DNA of 50,109 nt. Origin: Enterobacteriaceae bacterium UBA2655. GTDB taxonomy: Bacteria; Pseudomonadota; Gammaproteobacteria; Enterobacterales; Enterobacteriaceae. Of the stretch, positions 19,235-30,747 are shown piece by piece. Every line of letters begins with the position of its first letter. The first letter of the stretch is position 1. The stretch lies in NCBI GenBank assembly GCA_002359495.1, contig DENB01000053.1:30167-80275 (forward strand). Reading direction: 5' to 3'. The notes under the pieces were generated by a model, which was not told the DNA's origin, made no database searches, and was given only the letters and a program-made list of their open reading frames with translations. The translations under genes were made by a program, and so were the position numbers.

Positions 19235-19975
19235 TTAAGGACGCGGCGTGGTGAGCATTTTGGGCGGGAAGATCAATTCAGAGAGGGCGTCAGCTTTCAC
19301 CGTCGGGAAAAGATTGCCGTGCAGATGCACGCCGGGCAAGGTGGAAACTTTATCCAGTATCGCCGCATCATCGATGCCGGAAATAATAATGTATTCGGCG
19401 TGGGCTTTATAATTATCCACGATCGCCTGGATGAAAGGTAAAAAGGAGGCGCGACTGGCCAGCGAATGAATAAAGTTTTTATCCAGCCTGAGACAGGTAA
19501 AAAGATTATCGTAAACGGCCGTTGCCGGTGATTTTCCGGCACCGAATTGTGAAAGCGACAGGCGGAAACTTTGACTTAAATCACTTAATAACGAATTATT
19601 TTTTCCTAAAGCTAATTGCGGAAAGGTTTCGCTAATGTCGAGCGCTAAAAAAGGCAGCAGACTCAGTTTCCGCAGCAGGAATTCACTTTGTAGCAGGGTC
19701 GTCGCCATGACATCGTCAATACGCAGCAGCGCCATCACCTGATGACGTTCGAAAAACGCCTGATTTTGCTCAAGCAACGTGACCTGACTCTGCAACAGAC
19801 GCAGATGCTGCGCCTCATCCAGCTGCGGTAATAAGATCTCCTGCGGCAGCGTAACGGGCGCATAGTCATGCACATACTGCGTAGCTAATTCAACCGCCGT
19901 AAGCTGGCCTGTAAATGAATAAACAGGGTTAAAAAAAGTCTCCGACCTGTAGTCGGCAGTTAAATGAATGTTCAT
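19235..19975 (-). CDS. rflP: Degenerate EAL-domain protein RflP (YdiV), anti-FlhDC factor
   Basis: In E. coli and Salmonella YdiV/RflP binds FlhD, blocks FlhD4C2 and directs it to ClpXP, so lowering flagellar expression. The 246-residue product aligns along its length with YdiV (237 aa) as far as I can judge. The catalytic EAL signature is reduced to AVELATQY (28-34), and the DDFG-type loop reads FGAGKS, so c-di-GMP hydrolysis is unlikely. The ATG at 19975 gives the family-like N-terminus; a frame continues 16 codons upstream without support. Its place between selO and nlpC is the E. coli locus. Confidence 0.82.
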   Translation of the reverse strand: MNIHLTADYRSETFFNPVYSFTGQLTAVELATQYVHDYAPVTLPQEILLPQLDEAQHLRLLQSQVTLLEQNQAFFERHQVMALLRIDDVMATTLLQSEFLLRKLSLLPFLALDISETFPQLALGKNNSLLSDLSQSFRLSLSQFGAGKSPATAVYDNLFTCLRLDKNFIHSLASRASFLPFIQAIVDNYKAHAEYIIISGIDDAAILDKVSTLPGVHLHGNLFPTVKADALSELIFPPKMLTTPRP

Positions 19976-20310
19976 TTTTCTCAGCCAGATAATGTGGCAA
20001 TTGGCGCATCGTATAACAACCAAAAAGATCAGGCAATAGTACCAAATAATAGCAGAGATGGATATCGCTGCGCTTAAACAGGCGCAGCGGGAGCCGATAA
20101 TTTACTTAAGCCAAATAGCCACTGAGCCACTGAGCCACGCTTGCATTAGACGTTCGGTTAAATTGCGGCATTATTGTTAGTATTAACTGAGGCTGGAGTA
20201 AAGTACCAATTAAAATGAGAGACAATAATAAGGCCAATTTGATTTAAAATGCCCGCGCCGCCACCGTCTTTTTCGCCGCCGGTTCGTTAAGCCGCTGCCC
20301 GTAACTTTCC
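19976..20310. other. Gene-free interval between rflP and nlpC
   Basis: This 335-base interval carries the rflP promoter region. Visible structures are a hairpin CGCTGCGC (20066-20073) / GCGCAGCG (20082-20089) without a T run, and a short tandem of the octamer GCCACTGA (two and a half copies, 20118-20138). No gene is supported. Confidence 0.5.
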
Positions 20311-20769
20311 TCAGATGCGACGCGCCTGCCAGAACGCTTTGCGCCAGTAAACGTTGTTCAGCGATGAGCGGATTACCCCCTGGCTGGTAGAGGCGTGAAT
20401 AAAGGCATTATCGGTATCGTAAATGCCGACGTGAAGGCCGTTTTCACCCCGCCCGGTTTTGAAAAAAACCAAATCGCCCGGCAACAGATCCGCTTCATCG
20501 ATGCGCGTGCCAATGTCGCTCTGCGCGCGCGTCGTGCGCGGCAGCTGCATAGAAAACTTATCGCGGAAGGTGAGATAAACGAAGCCGGAACAATCTACGC
20601 CGCCGCGCCCCATTCCGCCGTAGCGATAAGGCGTGCCGCGCCATGCGCCGAGCTGATCGTTCAGTTGCGCAATAACGGTGATGGAATCAGATAATCTTGC
20701 ATCGCGCGGCGGCGCGTGGTGACTGCATCCCGCCAGCAGCAGCATGACAATCAGTAAGCCAATTCGCAT
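20311..20769 (-). CDS. nlpC: NlpC/P60-family lipoprotein, predicted peptidoglycan endopeptidase
   Basis: The 152-residue lipoprotein has a lipobox LLAGC (lipidated Cys15) and an NlpC/P60 cysteine-peptidase domain with Cys60 (GVDCSGF), His113 (GLHVGIYD) and His125 (FIHAST). The family cleaves D-gamma-glutamyl-DAP bonds in peptidoglycan; the exact role of NlpC is not established. Asp after Cys15 is absent, so outer membrane sorting is expected. The ATG at 20769 gives the lipobox at a normal distance; seven further codons upstream are open but unneeded. The gene follows btuD as in E. coli. Confidence 0.93.
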   Translation of the reverse strand: MRIGLLIVMLLLAGCSHHAPPRDARLSDSITVIAQLNDQLGAWRGTPYRYGGMGRGGVDCSGFVYLTFRDKFSMQLPRTTRAQSDIGTRIDEADLLPGDLVFFKTGRGENGLHVGIYDTDNAFIHASTSQGVIRSSLNNVYWRKAFWQARRI

Positions 20770-20846
20770 GAGGACGATCCTTGGTAACATGCAACCGCCG
20801 CTACTTTAGCGGGAAAGCCGTCAGGCTGGCAAGCTGCGCGCGTCGC

Positions 20847-21602
20847 TTAACGCGCCACGGTCAGCAGACGTTGCCCATCCAGCTCAAACTGACGAAACGC
20901 AACCTGATAAACCGGCGAAAGACGCTCCGGCGTCAGCAGCCTTGACGCAGGTCCCTGGGCCACTACGCTGCCCTGATGCATCAGCCAGACGTTATCGGCC
21001 TGCTGCAGGCTATGATTGAGATCGTGTCCGCTGGCAATCACGGCGATGCCGGCGTTGCGCAGCCGCGCAAGCACATCGTCAACCGCTTTTTGTTGCGCGA
21101 CGTCCAGCGCCGTCATCGGCTCATCCAGGATCAGTAGTTTTCCCTGCGGATTGCTGGTCGGATCGATCTGCAACACCACCGCCGCCAGCCTGACGCGTTG
21201 CCATTCGCCGCCCGATAGCTGCGTCAGCGGGCGCGTCAGCTTATCGCTAAGCTGGAGTTTTTCCAACAGCTCGCCCAGCGCAGCGTCAACCTGCTTTTTA
21301 TCGCTCTCCTTTTGCAGATGCAAGCGCAGGTAGTGAAAAACCGGCATCTGGCTGAGGGGCGCCTGCTGCTGCGGCAGCCAGGCGCGCCTCTGCGCCAGCG
21401 CCTGCGGTGTCCAGCGGGCCAGCGGCTGTTGCAGAAATTCAAGCTCGCCCTGAAAGGCCAGCAGACCAGTCATCAGCGCCAGCAAGGTGCTTTTACCGGC
21501 GCCGTTCGGCCCGACCAGATGCAGCAGCTCGCCGCCCGAGAGCGTCGCTGAAAACGGGGCGAGCCGTCCGGGAACGGCTACGCCCTCAAGTTTCATCAGC
21601 AT
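20847..21602 (-). CDS. btuD: Vitamin B12 ABC importer ATPase BtuD
   Basis: BtuD (251 aa) powers BtuC2D2-BtuF import of cobalamin across the inner membrane. Walker A is GPNGAGKST, the signature is LSGGEWQRV, Walker B is LLILDEPMTALD, and the switch histidine lies in ASGHDLNH. The start lies three bases after the btuE stop, so the genes are coupled. An internal ATG two codons in is an alternative start. BtuF is not encoded here, as in E. coli. Confidence 0.94.
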   Translation of the reverse strand: MLMKLEGVAVPGRLAPFSATLSGGELLHLVGPNGAGKSTLLALMTGLLAFQGELEFLQQPLARWTPQALAQRRAWLPQQQAPLSQMPVFHYLRLHLQKESDKKQVDAALGELLEKLQLSDKLTRPLTQLSGGEWQRVRLAAVVLQIDPTSNPQGKLLILDEPMTALDVAQQKAVDDVLARLRNAGIAVIASGHDLNHSLQQADNVWLMHQGSVVAQGPASRLLTPERLSPVYQVAFRQFELDGQRLLTVAR

Positions 21603-21605
21603 CTG

Positions 21606-22148
21606 TTACGCAAGCGCCTGCTTAATGCTTTCCTGAATGGCGGGATGGTCCGGGGTCATATCCGGCGAGAATCGTTGCACCACGTTGCCTTGACGATCGA
21701 TCAGAAACTTTTCAAAGTTCCACAGAATGTCGCCCGGCGCTTTCGGCGCCCGTCCCTTGCTCGCCATACGCTCATAGAAGCCGCTGCCTTCCGGCGTCGC
21801 CGCCTGCGGCCTGGCCGCGATCAACTGGGTATAGAGCGGATGGCGCTGCGGCCCGTTTACCTCTGTTTTGCTGAACATCGGAAAGGTGACGCCATAGGTG
21901 GTGCTGCAGAAAGTTTTGATCTCTTCGTTACTGCCCGGCTCCTGCTCCAGAAACTGGTTGCAGGGAAAGCCCAGCACGCTGAAACCCTGGTCGCCCATGG
22001 CTTTCTGCAGGCTTTCAAGCTGTTCGTATTGCGGCGTCAGGCCGCATTTCGATGCGACATTGACCATCAGCAGCACCTTGCCCTGCCACTGCGCCAGTGT
22101 GGTTTTTTCCCCGTCGAGGGTTTCCAGTTCAGTCTGAAAAATGCTCAT
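21606..22148 (-). CDS. btuE: Thioredoxin-dependent (glutathione-type) peroxidase BtuE
   Basis: BtuE (180 aa) is a glutathione-peroxidase-family enzyme that reduces peroxides, mainly with thioredoxin. It is encoded inside the btu operon but is not needed for B12 uptake. The peroxidatic cysteine is Cys35 in ASKCGLTPQY, the second conserved cysteine is Cys63 in GFPCNQF, and the WNFEKF motif is present. It lies 37 bases after btuC. Confidence 0.95.
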   Translation of the reverse strand: MSIFQTELETLDGEKTTLAQWQGKVLLMVNVASKCGLTPQYEQLESLQKAMGDQGFSVLGFPCNQFLEQEPGSNEEIKTFCSTTYGVTFPMFSKTEVNGPQRHPLYTQLIAARPQAATPEGSGFYERMASKGRAPKAPGDILWNFEKFLIDRQGNVVQRFSPDMTPDHPAIQESIKQALA

Positions 22149-22185
22149 AGTTCACCTGTGTTGATTGGAAAAGAGCCAGCCAAGG

Positions 22186-23169
22186 CTAGCGCGGAGTTTT
22201 CATTAACAGCGCAATAAACAGCGGCGCGCCGAGGGTCGCCGTCACCACCCCGACAGGCAGTTCGGCCGAGGTTAACGCCAGCCGGGCGATGACATCCGCC
22301 CCCAGCAACACCAGTGCGCCCGCCAACGCCGAGGCGGGCAGCAGATAGCGATGGTCGCTGAAGCCGCTCAGCCGCAGCAGATGCGGGATCACCAGCCCGA
22401 CGAAGCCGATAGCGCCGGCCATCGCCACGCTGGCGCCGACCAGCCAGCCCATCGCCAGCACCAGCAGGTTGCGCCAGAATAGCAAAGGCAGTCCGAGCTG
22501 ACGCGCCGGGATTTCGCCCAGCGCCAGCAGATTCAGCACGCGCGCGCTGGCGAGCAGCGCCAGCGTAACCGGCAGCAGGCCCAGCATGATCCAGCGATAA
22601 CGCCAGTCGATGCCGCTGAAGCCGCCCATCATCCAGTACATCAGCTGACGCAGGTCGAGGCTGGTGCTGAAATAGACGGCCCAGGTCATGATAGCGCTGC
22701 AAATAATGCCCAGCGCCACGCCGGTCAGCAGCAGACGCGACACAGAAAGTTGTCGATGGGCGAACCAGAGCAGGATCAGGGTAATCAGCAGCGCGCCCGC
22801 CATCGCCGCCAGGCTCAGGCTCCAGAGCGAGCCGTTGCCCCACATCACGCCCAGCACCAGCCCGATGCCGGCGCCATTCGATACCCCCAGCAGTCCGGGT
22901 TCCGCCAGCGGATTGGTAAACAGCGCCTGCATCACCACGCCACACACCGCCAGCGCCGCGCCGACCAGCACCACCGCCAGGGTCCTCGGCAGGCGCAGCT
23001 GCCAGACGAAGAGGTCGCCGCTGGCGCTGAACCAGCGCAGCGGGGAGATCCAGCTTTCGCCCGCGCACAGGCTAAGCACAAACAGGAAAAGCAGCAGCAG
23101 GCTCAGAAGAACCAGTCCGCGTTTAGCGCGGCGGCCGGTTTGGCGAGCAAGGTGATCCAGCAGCGTCAT
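22186..23169 (-). CDS. btuC: Vitamin B12 ABC importer permease BtuC
   Basis: BtuC (327 aa) is the ten-helix FecCD-family permease subunit. Conserved stretches are [37 protein letters not shown] and [10 protein letters not shown], the last including the coupling-helix region that contacts BtuD. The ATG at 23169 ([10 protein letters not shown]) gives a length next to the 326 of E. coli; the frame stays open 18 codons further up, but that stretch has no family likeness. Confidence 0.95.
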   Translation of the reverse strand: MTLLDHLARQTGRRAKRGLVLLSLLLLFLFVLSLCAGESWISPLRWFSASGDLFVWQLRLPRTLAVVLVGAALAVCGVVMQALFTNPLAEPGLLGVSNGAGIGLVLGVMWGNGSLWSLSLAAMAGALLITLILLWFAHRQLSVSRLLLTGVALGIICSAIMTWAVYFSTSLDLRQLMYWMMGGFSGIDWRYRWIMLGLLPVTLALLASARVLNLLALGEIPARQLGLPLLFWRNLLVLAMGWLVGASVAMAGAIGFVGLVIPHLLRLSGFSDHRYLLPASALAGALVLLGADVIARLALTSAELPVGVVTATLGAPLFIALLMKTPR

Positions 23170-23264
23170 GACGTCCGGGCAGGCTGAGAAAACAGTGCTT
23201 TGATTGTAAAGAGATTGTGGCAAAAAGAAAGGTCAGGTTGCGCGTCCGCCTCAGGCGCGGCGCA

Positions 23265-23290
23265 ATAAAAAAGGCCGCGGAGCGGCCTTT
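23265..23290 (-). terminator. Terminator of the pheST-ihfA transcript
   Basis: AAGGCCGC (23271-23278) pairs with GCGGCCTT (23282-23289). On the minus strand a T run (23270-23265) follows, right after the ihfA stop. Confidence 0.88.
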
Positions 23291-23307
23291 TGAAAATCTG
23301 AAATGCT

Positions 23308-23607
23308 TCAGTCGTTTTTAGGTGAAGCGTTTTCGACACGGCTTTTTAACTTCTGTCCCGGACGGAAAGTCACCACGCGGCGGGCAGTAATCGGGATATC
23401 TTCCCCCGTTTTCGGATTTCGCCCCGGACGTTGGTTTTTATCGCGCAGGTCGAAATTACCAAATCCAGACAGTTTGACCTGTTCACCGTTTTCCAAAGCG
23501 CGGCGGACTTCTTCAAAAAACAGTTCAACCAGCTCTTTCGCATCACGTTTGCTCAGCCCAAGCTTTTCAAACAGGTACTCTGACATTTCAGCTTTTGTAA
23601 GCGCCAT
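23308..23607 (-). CDS. ihfA: Integration host factor subunit alpha
   Basis: IHF alpha (99 aa) forms the IHF heterodimer with IhfB, a sequence-specific DNA-bending protein used in transcription, replication and recombination. The DNABII fold is clear, with the minor-groove arm [12 protein letters not shown] and the following [13 protein letters not shown]. The gene starts five bases after the pheT stop and is normally part of the pheMST-ihfA transcription unit. Confidence 0.98.
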   Translation of the reverse strand: MALTKAEMSEYLFEKLGLSKRDAKELVELFFEEVRRALENGEQVKLSGFGNFDLRDKNQRPGRNPKTGEDIPITARRVVTFRPGQKLKSRVENASPKND

Positions 23608-23611
23608 AGGT

Positions 23612-25999
23612 TCAATCCCTCAAGGTTGCCTGGAATCGCTCTTTTAATGCTGCAACACAACGCGCTACTGTCGCAGCAATCTCCTCTTCTTCGAGTGTCC
23701 GGCTGGTATCCTGCAAAATCAGGCTAATCGCGAGGCTCTTATAACCCTCGTTCACACCCTTACCGCGGTACACGTCAAATAAGTTTACGCCAACTACCTG
23801 ATTTACGCCAACTTTCTTACACTCTGCAATGATATCTGCTGCGGGCACGTTTTCCTGCACCACCACGGCGATATCACGGCGGTTTGCCGGAAAGCGGGAA
23901 ATCTCGCGCGCATCAGGCAGGACGCGGTTCGCGACCTTATTCCAAAGCAGTTCAAAGACTAAGGTGCGGCCGTTGAGATCCAGCTTACGTTCCAGTTCCG
24001 GATGAACCACCCCGATAAATCCGATTCGTTCATCTTTCAGGTAAATTGCCGCGCTTTGACCGGGATGCAACGCCGGATTTGCCTCAGCGCGGAAGCTGAT
24101 TTCATCCAGTTTGCCGGTCAGCTCCAGCACGGATTCCAAATCACCTTTTAAATCATAGAAGTCGACAGCCTGACGCGCCAGATCCCAATGCTCTTCGTAA
24201 CGGCTGCCGCTCAATACGCCCGCCAGCATAAGATCCTGACGGATACCTAAATCCGCTTGCGTATCCGGCACAAAGCGCAGGCCGCTTTCGAACAGACGCA
24301 CGCGGCTCTGCTGGCGATTCTGGTTATAGACCACCGCGCTCAACAGGCCGCTCCAGAGCGAAAGGCGCATGGCGGACATTTCGCTGGAGATCGGGCTGGG
24401 CAGGATCAGCGCCTCTTCGCCCGGATGCAGCAACGACTGCACTTTAGGATCGACGAAGCTGTAAGTGATCGCTTCCTGGTAGCCTTTGTCCACCAGCAGC
24501 GTTTTCGCGCGCTTCAGCGAGAGATCCGCTTCGCGATGTTGGGTCATCACCAGGCCCGCCTGCACCGGCACATCGGGAATATTGTTATAGCCGTAGACGC
24601 GCGCGACCTCTTCCACCAGATCTTCTTCAATCGCCATGTCGAAACGCCAGCCTGGCGCGACCGCTTTCCACTCGCCGTCGCCGACGGTGACGTCGCAGCC
24701 CAGACGCTGAAGAATGTCCGTCACCTGTTCGTCGGCGATCACATGGCCAATCAGGCGATCCAGTTTTTCGCGGCGCAGCGTGATGGTGGCGCGAGGCGGC
24801 AGCGACTCGCTGTGCGTCTGGTCGATCACCGGACCGGCTTCGCCGCCGCAGATCGCCAGCAGCAGCTGAGTGGCGCGCTCGATCGCCTTATGCTGCAGCG
24901 CCGGATCGACGCCGCGCTCGTAACGATGGGACGCATCGGTATGCAGACCGTGACGACGCGCGCGACCGGTGATCGCCAGCGGATCGAAGTAGGCGCACTC
25001 AAACAGAATGTTCTGCGTTTCTTGATTGACGCCGGAGTGTTCGCCGCCGAAGATGCCGCCCATCGCCAGCGCTTTGTGATGATCGGCGATCACCAGGGTA
25101 TCCGCGTCCAGCTTCGCTTCGCTGCCATCCAGCAGCGTCAGGGTTTCGCCCTCTTTCGCCATGCGCACCACGATGCCGCCGTCAATGCGGTCGAGATCGA
25201 AGGCGTGCATCGGCTGGCCCAGCTCCAGCAGAACATAGTTCGTGATATCAACCACCGGATCGATAGAACGAATGCCGCAGCGGCGCAGCTTCTCTTTCAT
25301 CCAGAGCGGCGTGTTCGCCTTCACGTCGACGCCTTTCACCACGCGGCCCAGGTAACGCGGGCAGGCGGCGGGCGAATCGACGCGGATCGGGAAGCGGGCG
25401 TCGATGGTGGCGGCCACCGGCGTGATCTCAGGCGCCGTCAGCGGCAGGCCGTTCAGCACGGCGACGTCGCGGGCGATGCCGATAATGCCGAGGCAGTCGG
25501 CGCGGTTCGGCGTTACGCTGATCTCAATGGTGTTGTCGTTAAGCTTCAGGTAGTCGCGAATGTCGGCGCCGATCGGCGCATCGGCTGGCAGCTCGATGAT
25601 GCCATTGTGATCGTCGGAAATGCCCAGCTCAGAGAAGGAGCAGAGCATCCCTTCCGACGGCTCGCCGCGCAGCTTTGCCGCCTTGATTTTAAAATCGCCC
25701 GGCAGCACCGCGCCCACAGTGGCGACGGCTACTTTCAGTCCCTGGCGGCAGTTGGGCGCGCCGCAGACGATGTCCAGCAGGCGGTCGCCGCCGACATTAA
25801 TTTTGGTTACGCGCAGCTTATCGGCGTTCGGATGCTGGCCGCACTCCACCACTTCACCCACTACCACGCCGTGAAACGCGCCGGCGACCGGCTCGACGCC
25901 GTCGACTTCCAAACCGGCCATGGTAATCTGTTCAGCCAGCGCAGCGCTGTCCCGGGCTGGATTTACCCATTCGCGTAACCAGAGTTCACTGAATTTCAT
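23612..25999 (-). CDS. pheT: Phenylalanyl-tRNA synthetase beta subunit
   Basis: PheT (795 aa, the E. coli length) pairs with PheS in the (alpha-beta)2 enzyme that charges tRNA-Phe. Domains in order are an N-terminal tRNA-binding OB fold (about 39-147, [17 protein letters not shown]), the B3/B4 editing domain (about 210-385), B5 (about 400-475), a catalytic-like core, and the C-terminal anticodon-binding FDX-ACB domain (about 700-795, [14 protein letters not shown]). It lies 14 bases after pheS. Confidence 0.98.
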   Translation of the reverse strand: MKFSELWLREWVNPARDSAALAEQITMAGLEVDGVEPVAGAFHGVVVGEVVECGQHPNADKLRVTKINVGGDRLLDIVCGAPNCRQGLKVAVATVGAVLPGDFKIKAAKLRGEPSEGMLCSFSELGISDDHNGIIELPADAPIGADIRDYLKLNDNTIEISVTPNRADCLGIIGIARDVAVLNGLPLTAPEITPVAATIDARFPIRVDSPAACPRYLGRVVKGVDVKANTPLWMKEKLRRCGIRSIDPVVDITNYVLLELGQPMHAFDLDRIDGGIVVRMAKEGETLTLLDGSEAKLDADTLVIADHHKALAMGGIFGGEHSGVNQETQNILFECAYFDPLAITGRARRHGLHTDASHRYERGVDPALQHKAIERATQLLLAICGGEAGPVIDQTHSESLPPRATITLRREKLDRLIGHVIADEQVTDILQRLGCDVTVGDGEWKAVAPGWRFDMAIEEDLVEEVARVYGYNNIPDVPVQAGLVMTQHREADLSLKRAKTLLVDKGYQEAITYSFVDPKVQSLLHPGEEALILPSPISSEMSAMRLSLWSGLLSAVVYNQNRQQSRVRLFESGLRFVPDTQADLGIRQDLMLAGVLSGSRYEEHWDLARQAVDFYDLKGDLESVLELTGKLDEISFRAEANPALHPGQSAAIYLKDERIGFIGVVHPELERKLDLNGRTLVFELLWNKVANRVLPDAREISRFPANRRDIAVVVQENVPAADIIAECKKVGVNQVVGVNLFDVYRGKGVNEGYKSLAISLILQDTSRTLEEEEIAATVARCVAALKERFQATLRD

Positions 26000-26013
26000 T
26001 GGATAACCTGCCC

Positions 26014-27015
<1,002 letters not shown>

Positions 27016-27070
27016 TCAGGCTGGTCTGTTCTCGTGGGGACCTTAAGATCCAATGTGATTCGCCAGAAAC

Positions 27071-27095
27071 AAAAAAGCCTCCACGAGGGAGGCTT
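27071..27095 (-). terminator. Attenuator terminator of the pheST operon
   Basis: AAGCCTCC (27075-27082) pairs with GGAGGCTT (27088-27095); on the minus strand a T run (27076-27071) follows. It lies between the PheM leader peptide and pheS. It therefore stops transcription when charged tRNA-Phe is plentiful, by the established E. coli mechanism. Confidence 0.88.
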
Positions 27096-27143
27096 TCAGC
27101 GCGATTTTTCGTTTCTTTTCTTATGCGCAAAAGCCCCTGAATG

Positions 27144-27188
27144 TCAGGTGCTAAAGTAAAAAAAGAAACGGAAAATAGCAGCGTGCAT
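27144..27188 (-). CDS. pheM: Phe operon leader peptide PheM
   Basis: This 14-codon frame reads [14 protein letters not shown], with five phenylalanines. It differs from the E. coli leader ([14 protein letters not shown]) only at residue 2. Ribosome stalling at the Phe codons when charged tRNA-Phe is short prevents formation of the attenuator downstream and lets pheST be transcribed. Confidence 0.95.
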   Translation of the reverse strand: [14 protein letters not shown]

Positions 27189-27222
27189 GCTTGCGTTACC
27201 TTGTCATCATTTCAACGGCACT

Positions 27223-27251
27223 ATTGAAATGCGCATCGCGATAAATGTCAA
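27223..27251 (-). promoter_or_regulatory. Promoter of the pheMST operon
   Basis: On the minus strand the -35 is a perfect TTGACA (27251-27246), the spacer is 17 bases, and the -10 is TTCAAT (27228-27223). The pheM start codon follows 34 bases later. Confidence 0.7.
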
Positions 27252-27274
27252 TCATTTAGGCAGGTTGCAGACAA

Positions 27275-27301
27275 TAAAAAAGGGAGCAAGCTCCCTTTTT
27301 T
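27275..27301. terminator. Terminator after rplT, symmetrical
   Basis: AAAAAAGGGAGC pairs with GCTCCCTTTTTT across an AA loop, giving A and T runs on both sides. It ends the thrS-infC-rpmI-rplT transcripts before the phe promoter. Confidence 0.9.
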
Positions 27302-27308
27302 ACCTGAC

Positions 27309-27680
<372 letters not shown>

Positions 27681-27705
27681 CTATATTCTGATGAAAAAAA
27701 TTAAT

Positions 27706-27990
<285 letters not shown>

Positions 27991-28002
27991 TCACTTGAAG
28001 GC

Positions 28003-28548
<546 letters not shown>

Positions 28549-30477
28549 TTATTCCTCCAATTGGTGAAGATTTCGGCTGCGAATCTCTTGTTGCAGCTTC
28601 TCAACAAACACATCGACGTCCATCGACCCAAGGTCTTTGCCACGGCGGGTACGCACGGCTACCTTGCCGGCCTCCACTTCTTTCTCACCGCAGACCAACA
28701 TATAAGGGACGCGACGTAATGTGTGCTCGCGGATTTTAAAGCCTATCTTCTCGTTTCTCAAGTCCGCTTTAACACGAATGCCCGCATTCTGTAATTTACG
28801 CGTCAATTCGTTGACATATTCTGCCTGGCTGTCGGTGATATTCATCACTACGGCTTGTATCGGCGCCAGCCAGCTCGGGAAGAATCCGGCGAACTCTTCG
28901 GTCAAAATACCGATAAAGCGCTCCATCGACCCGAGAATAGCGCGGTGGATCATTACCGGCGTCTGGCGATCGTTGTTTTCGCCGACGTAAGTGGCATCCA
29001 GACGCTTCGGCAGGGAAAAGTCTAGCTGAACTGTACCACACTGCCAGGCGCGATCGAGACAATCATACAGAGTAAATTCGATTTTCGGACCATAAAAGGC
29101 GCCTTCACCCGGCTGAAATTCAAATGGAATTTCATTTTCGTTCAGCGCGGCGGCCAGATCTTCCTCGGCGCGATCCCACAAATCATCGCTACCGATGCGT
29201 TTTTCCGGACGCGTGGAGAGTTTCACCACGATTTTTTCGAAGCCGAAGGTGCTGTACATGTCATACACCATACGGATGCAGCTGTTCACTTCGCTGCGCA
29301 CCTGTTCTTCGGTACAGAAAACGTGCGCGTCGTCCTGCGTAAAGCCGCGGACACGCATCAAACCGTGCAGCGCGCCTGACGGCTCGTTGCGGTGACAGCT
29401 GCCGAACTCCGCCATGCGCAACGGCAGGTCGCGATAGGATTTCAGCCCCTGGTTGAAAATCTGCACGTGGCCCGGGCAGTTCATCGGCTTAATGCAATAT
29501 TCACGGTTTTCTGACGAAGTGGTGAACATCGCTTCCTTATAGTTTTCCCAGTGCCCGGTTTTTTCCCACAGCACGCGGTCCATCATGAACGGACCTTTCA
29601 CTTCCTGATACTGGTACTCTTTCAGCTTGCTGCGCACGAACACTTCCAGCTCGCGGAAAATAGTCCAGCCGTCATTATGCCAGAAAACCATGCCCGGCGC
29701 CTCTTCCTGCATATGATACAGGTCGAGCTGCTTGCCGATTTTACGGTGATCGCGCTTCGCCGCCTCTTCCAGACGCTGCAGATAGGCGTTGAGCTGTTTC
29801 TTATCCGCCCAGGCGGTGCCGTAGATGCGCTGCAGCATTTTATTATTGCTGTCGCCGCGCCAGTAGGCGCCTGAAATTTTCTGCAGCTTGAAGAAGTGGC
29901 AAAAACGCATGTTCGGCACGTGCGGACCGCGGCACATGTCGACATATTCTTCGTGATGATAAAGACCGGGACGATCGTCGTGGCTGATGTTTTCATCCAG
30001 GATGGTGGTTTTATACACCTCGCCGCGGGCGGCGAAAACGTCACGTGCTTCCTGCCAGCTCACCTTCTTCTTGATGACGTTGTAATTGGTCTCCGCCAGC
30101 GCGTGCATGCGCTTTTCCAGCAGTTCGATATCTTCCTGCGTCAGCGTGCGATCGAGATCCACATCGTAGTAGAACCCGTTATCAATCACCGGACCGATAG
30201 CCATTTTGGTGTCCGGCCACAGCTGTTTAATGGCGTGACCCAACAGGTGCGCGCACGAGTGACGAATGATTTCGAGGCCGGCTTCGTCTTTGGCGGTGAT
30301 AATCGCGACGGAAGCGTCTTCGGTAATAGGATCGACGGCGTCAACCAGCTCGCCGTTTACGCGTCCCGCAATGCAGGCTTTCGCCAGGCCGGGGCCGATA
30401 TCCTGCGCGATGTCCATCACGCTGACGGGACGATCAAAAGAACGCTGACTTCCATCAGGAAGAGTAATTACTGGCAT
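28549..30477 (-). CDS. thrS: Threonyl-tRNA synthetase
   Basis: ThrS (642 aa, the E. coli length) charges tRNA-Thr. Domains are TGS (1-61), the editing domain with [10 protein letters not shown] (His73/His77), the class II core with the zinc-site cysteine in [10 protein letters not shown] and motif 2 around [15 protein letters not shown], then the anticodon-binding domain (about 535-642). It is translationally autoregulated in E. coli through a leader that mimics tRNA-Thr. Confidence 0.98.
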   Translation of the reverse strand: MPVITLPDGSQRSFDRPVSVMDIAQDIGPGLAKACIAGRVNGELVDAVDPITEDASVAIITAKDEAGLEIIRHSCAHLLGHAIKQLWPDTKMAIGPVIDNGFYYDVDLDRTLTQEDIELLEKRMHALAETNYNVIKKKVSWQEARDVFAARGEVYKTTILDENISHDDRPGLYHHEEYVDMCRGPHVPNMRFCHFFKLQKISGAYWRGDSNNKMLQRIYGTAWADKKQLNAYLQRLEEAAKRDHRKIGKQLDLYHMQEEAPGMVFWHNDGWTIFRELEVFVRSKLKEYQYQEVKGPFMMDRVLWEKTGHWENYKEAMFTTSSENREYCIKPMNCPGHVQIFNQGLKSYRDLPLRMAEFGSCHRNEPSGALHGLMRVRGFTQDDAHVFCTEEQVRSEVNSCIRMVYDMYSTFGFEKIVVKLSTRPEKRIGSDDLWDRAEEDLAAALNENEIPFEFQPGEGAFYGPKIEFTLYDCLDRAWQCGTVQLDFSLPKRLDATYVGENNDRQTPVMIHRAILGSMERFIGILTEEFAGFFPSWLAPIQAVVMNITDSQAEYVNELTRKLQNAGIRVKADLRNEKIGFKIREHTLRRVPYMLVCGEKEVEAGKVAVRTRRGKDLGSMDVDVFVEKLQQEIRSRNLHQLEE

Positions 30478-30486
30478 TTCATATCC

Positions 30487-30600
30487 TTAATTGCAGTGGT
30501 AAGCCACACGAAAGCCTACATGCAACGTTGATTGAGAGAATCTGCCCGGCGCGATGTCAGACCCACATTGTCGGAATGACGCCGGGTATTTTTAGCGAAG
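30487..30600 (-). promoter_or_regulatory. thrS leader: thrS leader with operator-like hairpin
   Basis: Upstream of thrS, CCCGGCG (30545-30551) pairs with CGCCGGG (30580-30586), enclosing further short complementary segments. In E. coli the thrS leader folds into tRNA-Thr-like arms that ThrS binds to block its own translation. The position fits domain 2 or 4 of that operator, but I could not match the individual arms. Confidence 0.4.
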
Positions 30601-30682
30601 GAGATGATAACAGCTTTACCAAATCAGCAAAACCCGGAAAAGAAGGCTCTTTTTCGCGATTCGCCCGGCGATAAGCATGGAT

Positions 30683-30717
30683 AAAAAACCCGCAGCGGAA
30701 GCGATTCCGGCTGCGGG
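30683..30717 (-). terminator. Terminator of ydiY
   Basis: CCCGCAG plus CGGAA (30689-30700) pair with TTCCG plus CTGCGGG (30705-30717) with one unpaired base. On the minus strand six T (30688-30683) follow. Confidence 0.88.
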
Positions 30718-30747
30718 CGTTCTCACTGATGCGCGCGATGACGCCTT

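Noticed and set aside
20118..20138. Two and a half tandem copies of an octamer, considered as a repeat array
   Set aside because: Too short and isolated; no spacer structure, so it is neither CRISPR nor an iteron set.
22145..23068. 307-codon minus-strand frame overlapping btuC in another phase
   Set aside because: btuC has clear permease motifs; the other phase is a Gly/Arg/Ala-rich artefact.
24257..25978. 573-codon plus-strand frame opposite pheT
   Set aside because: A shadow of pheT with typical antisense composition; no independent support.
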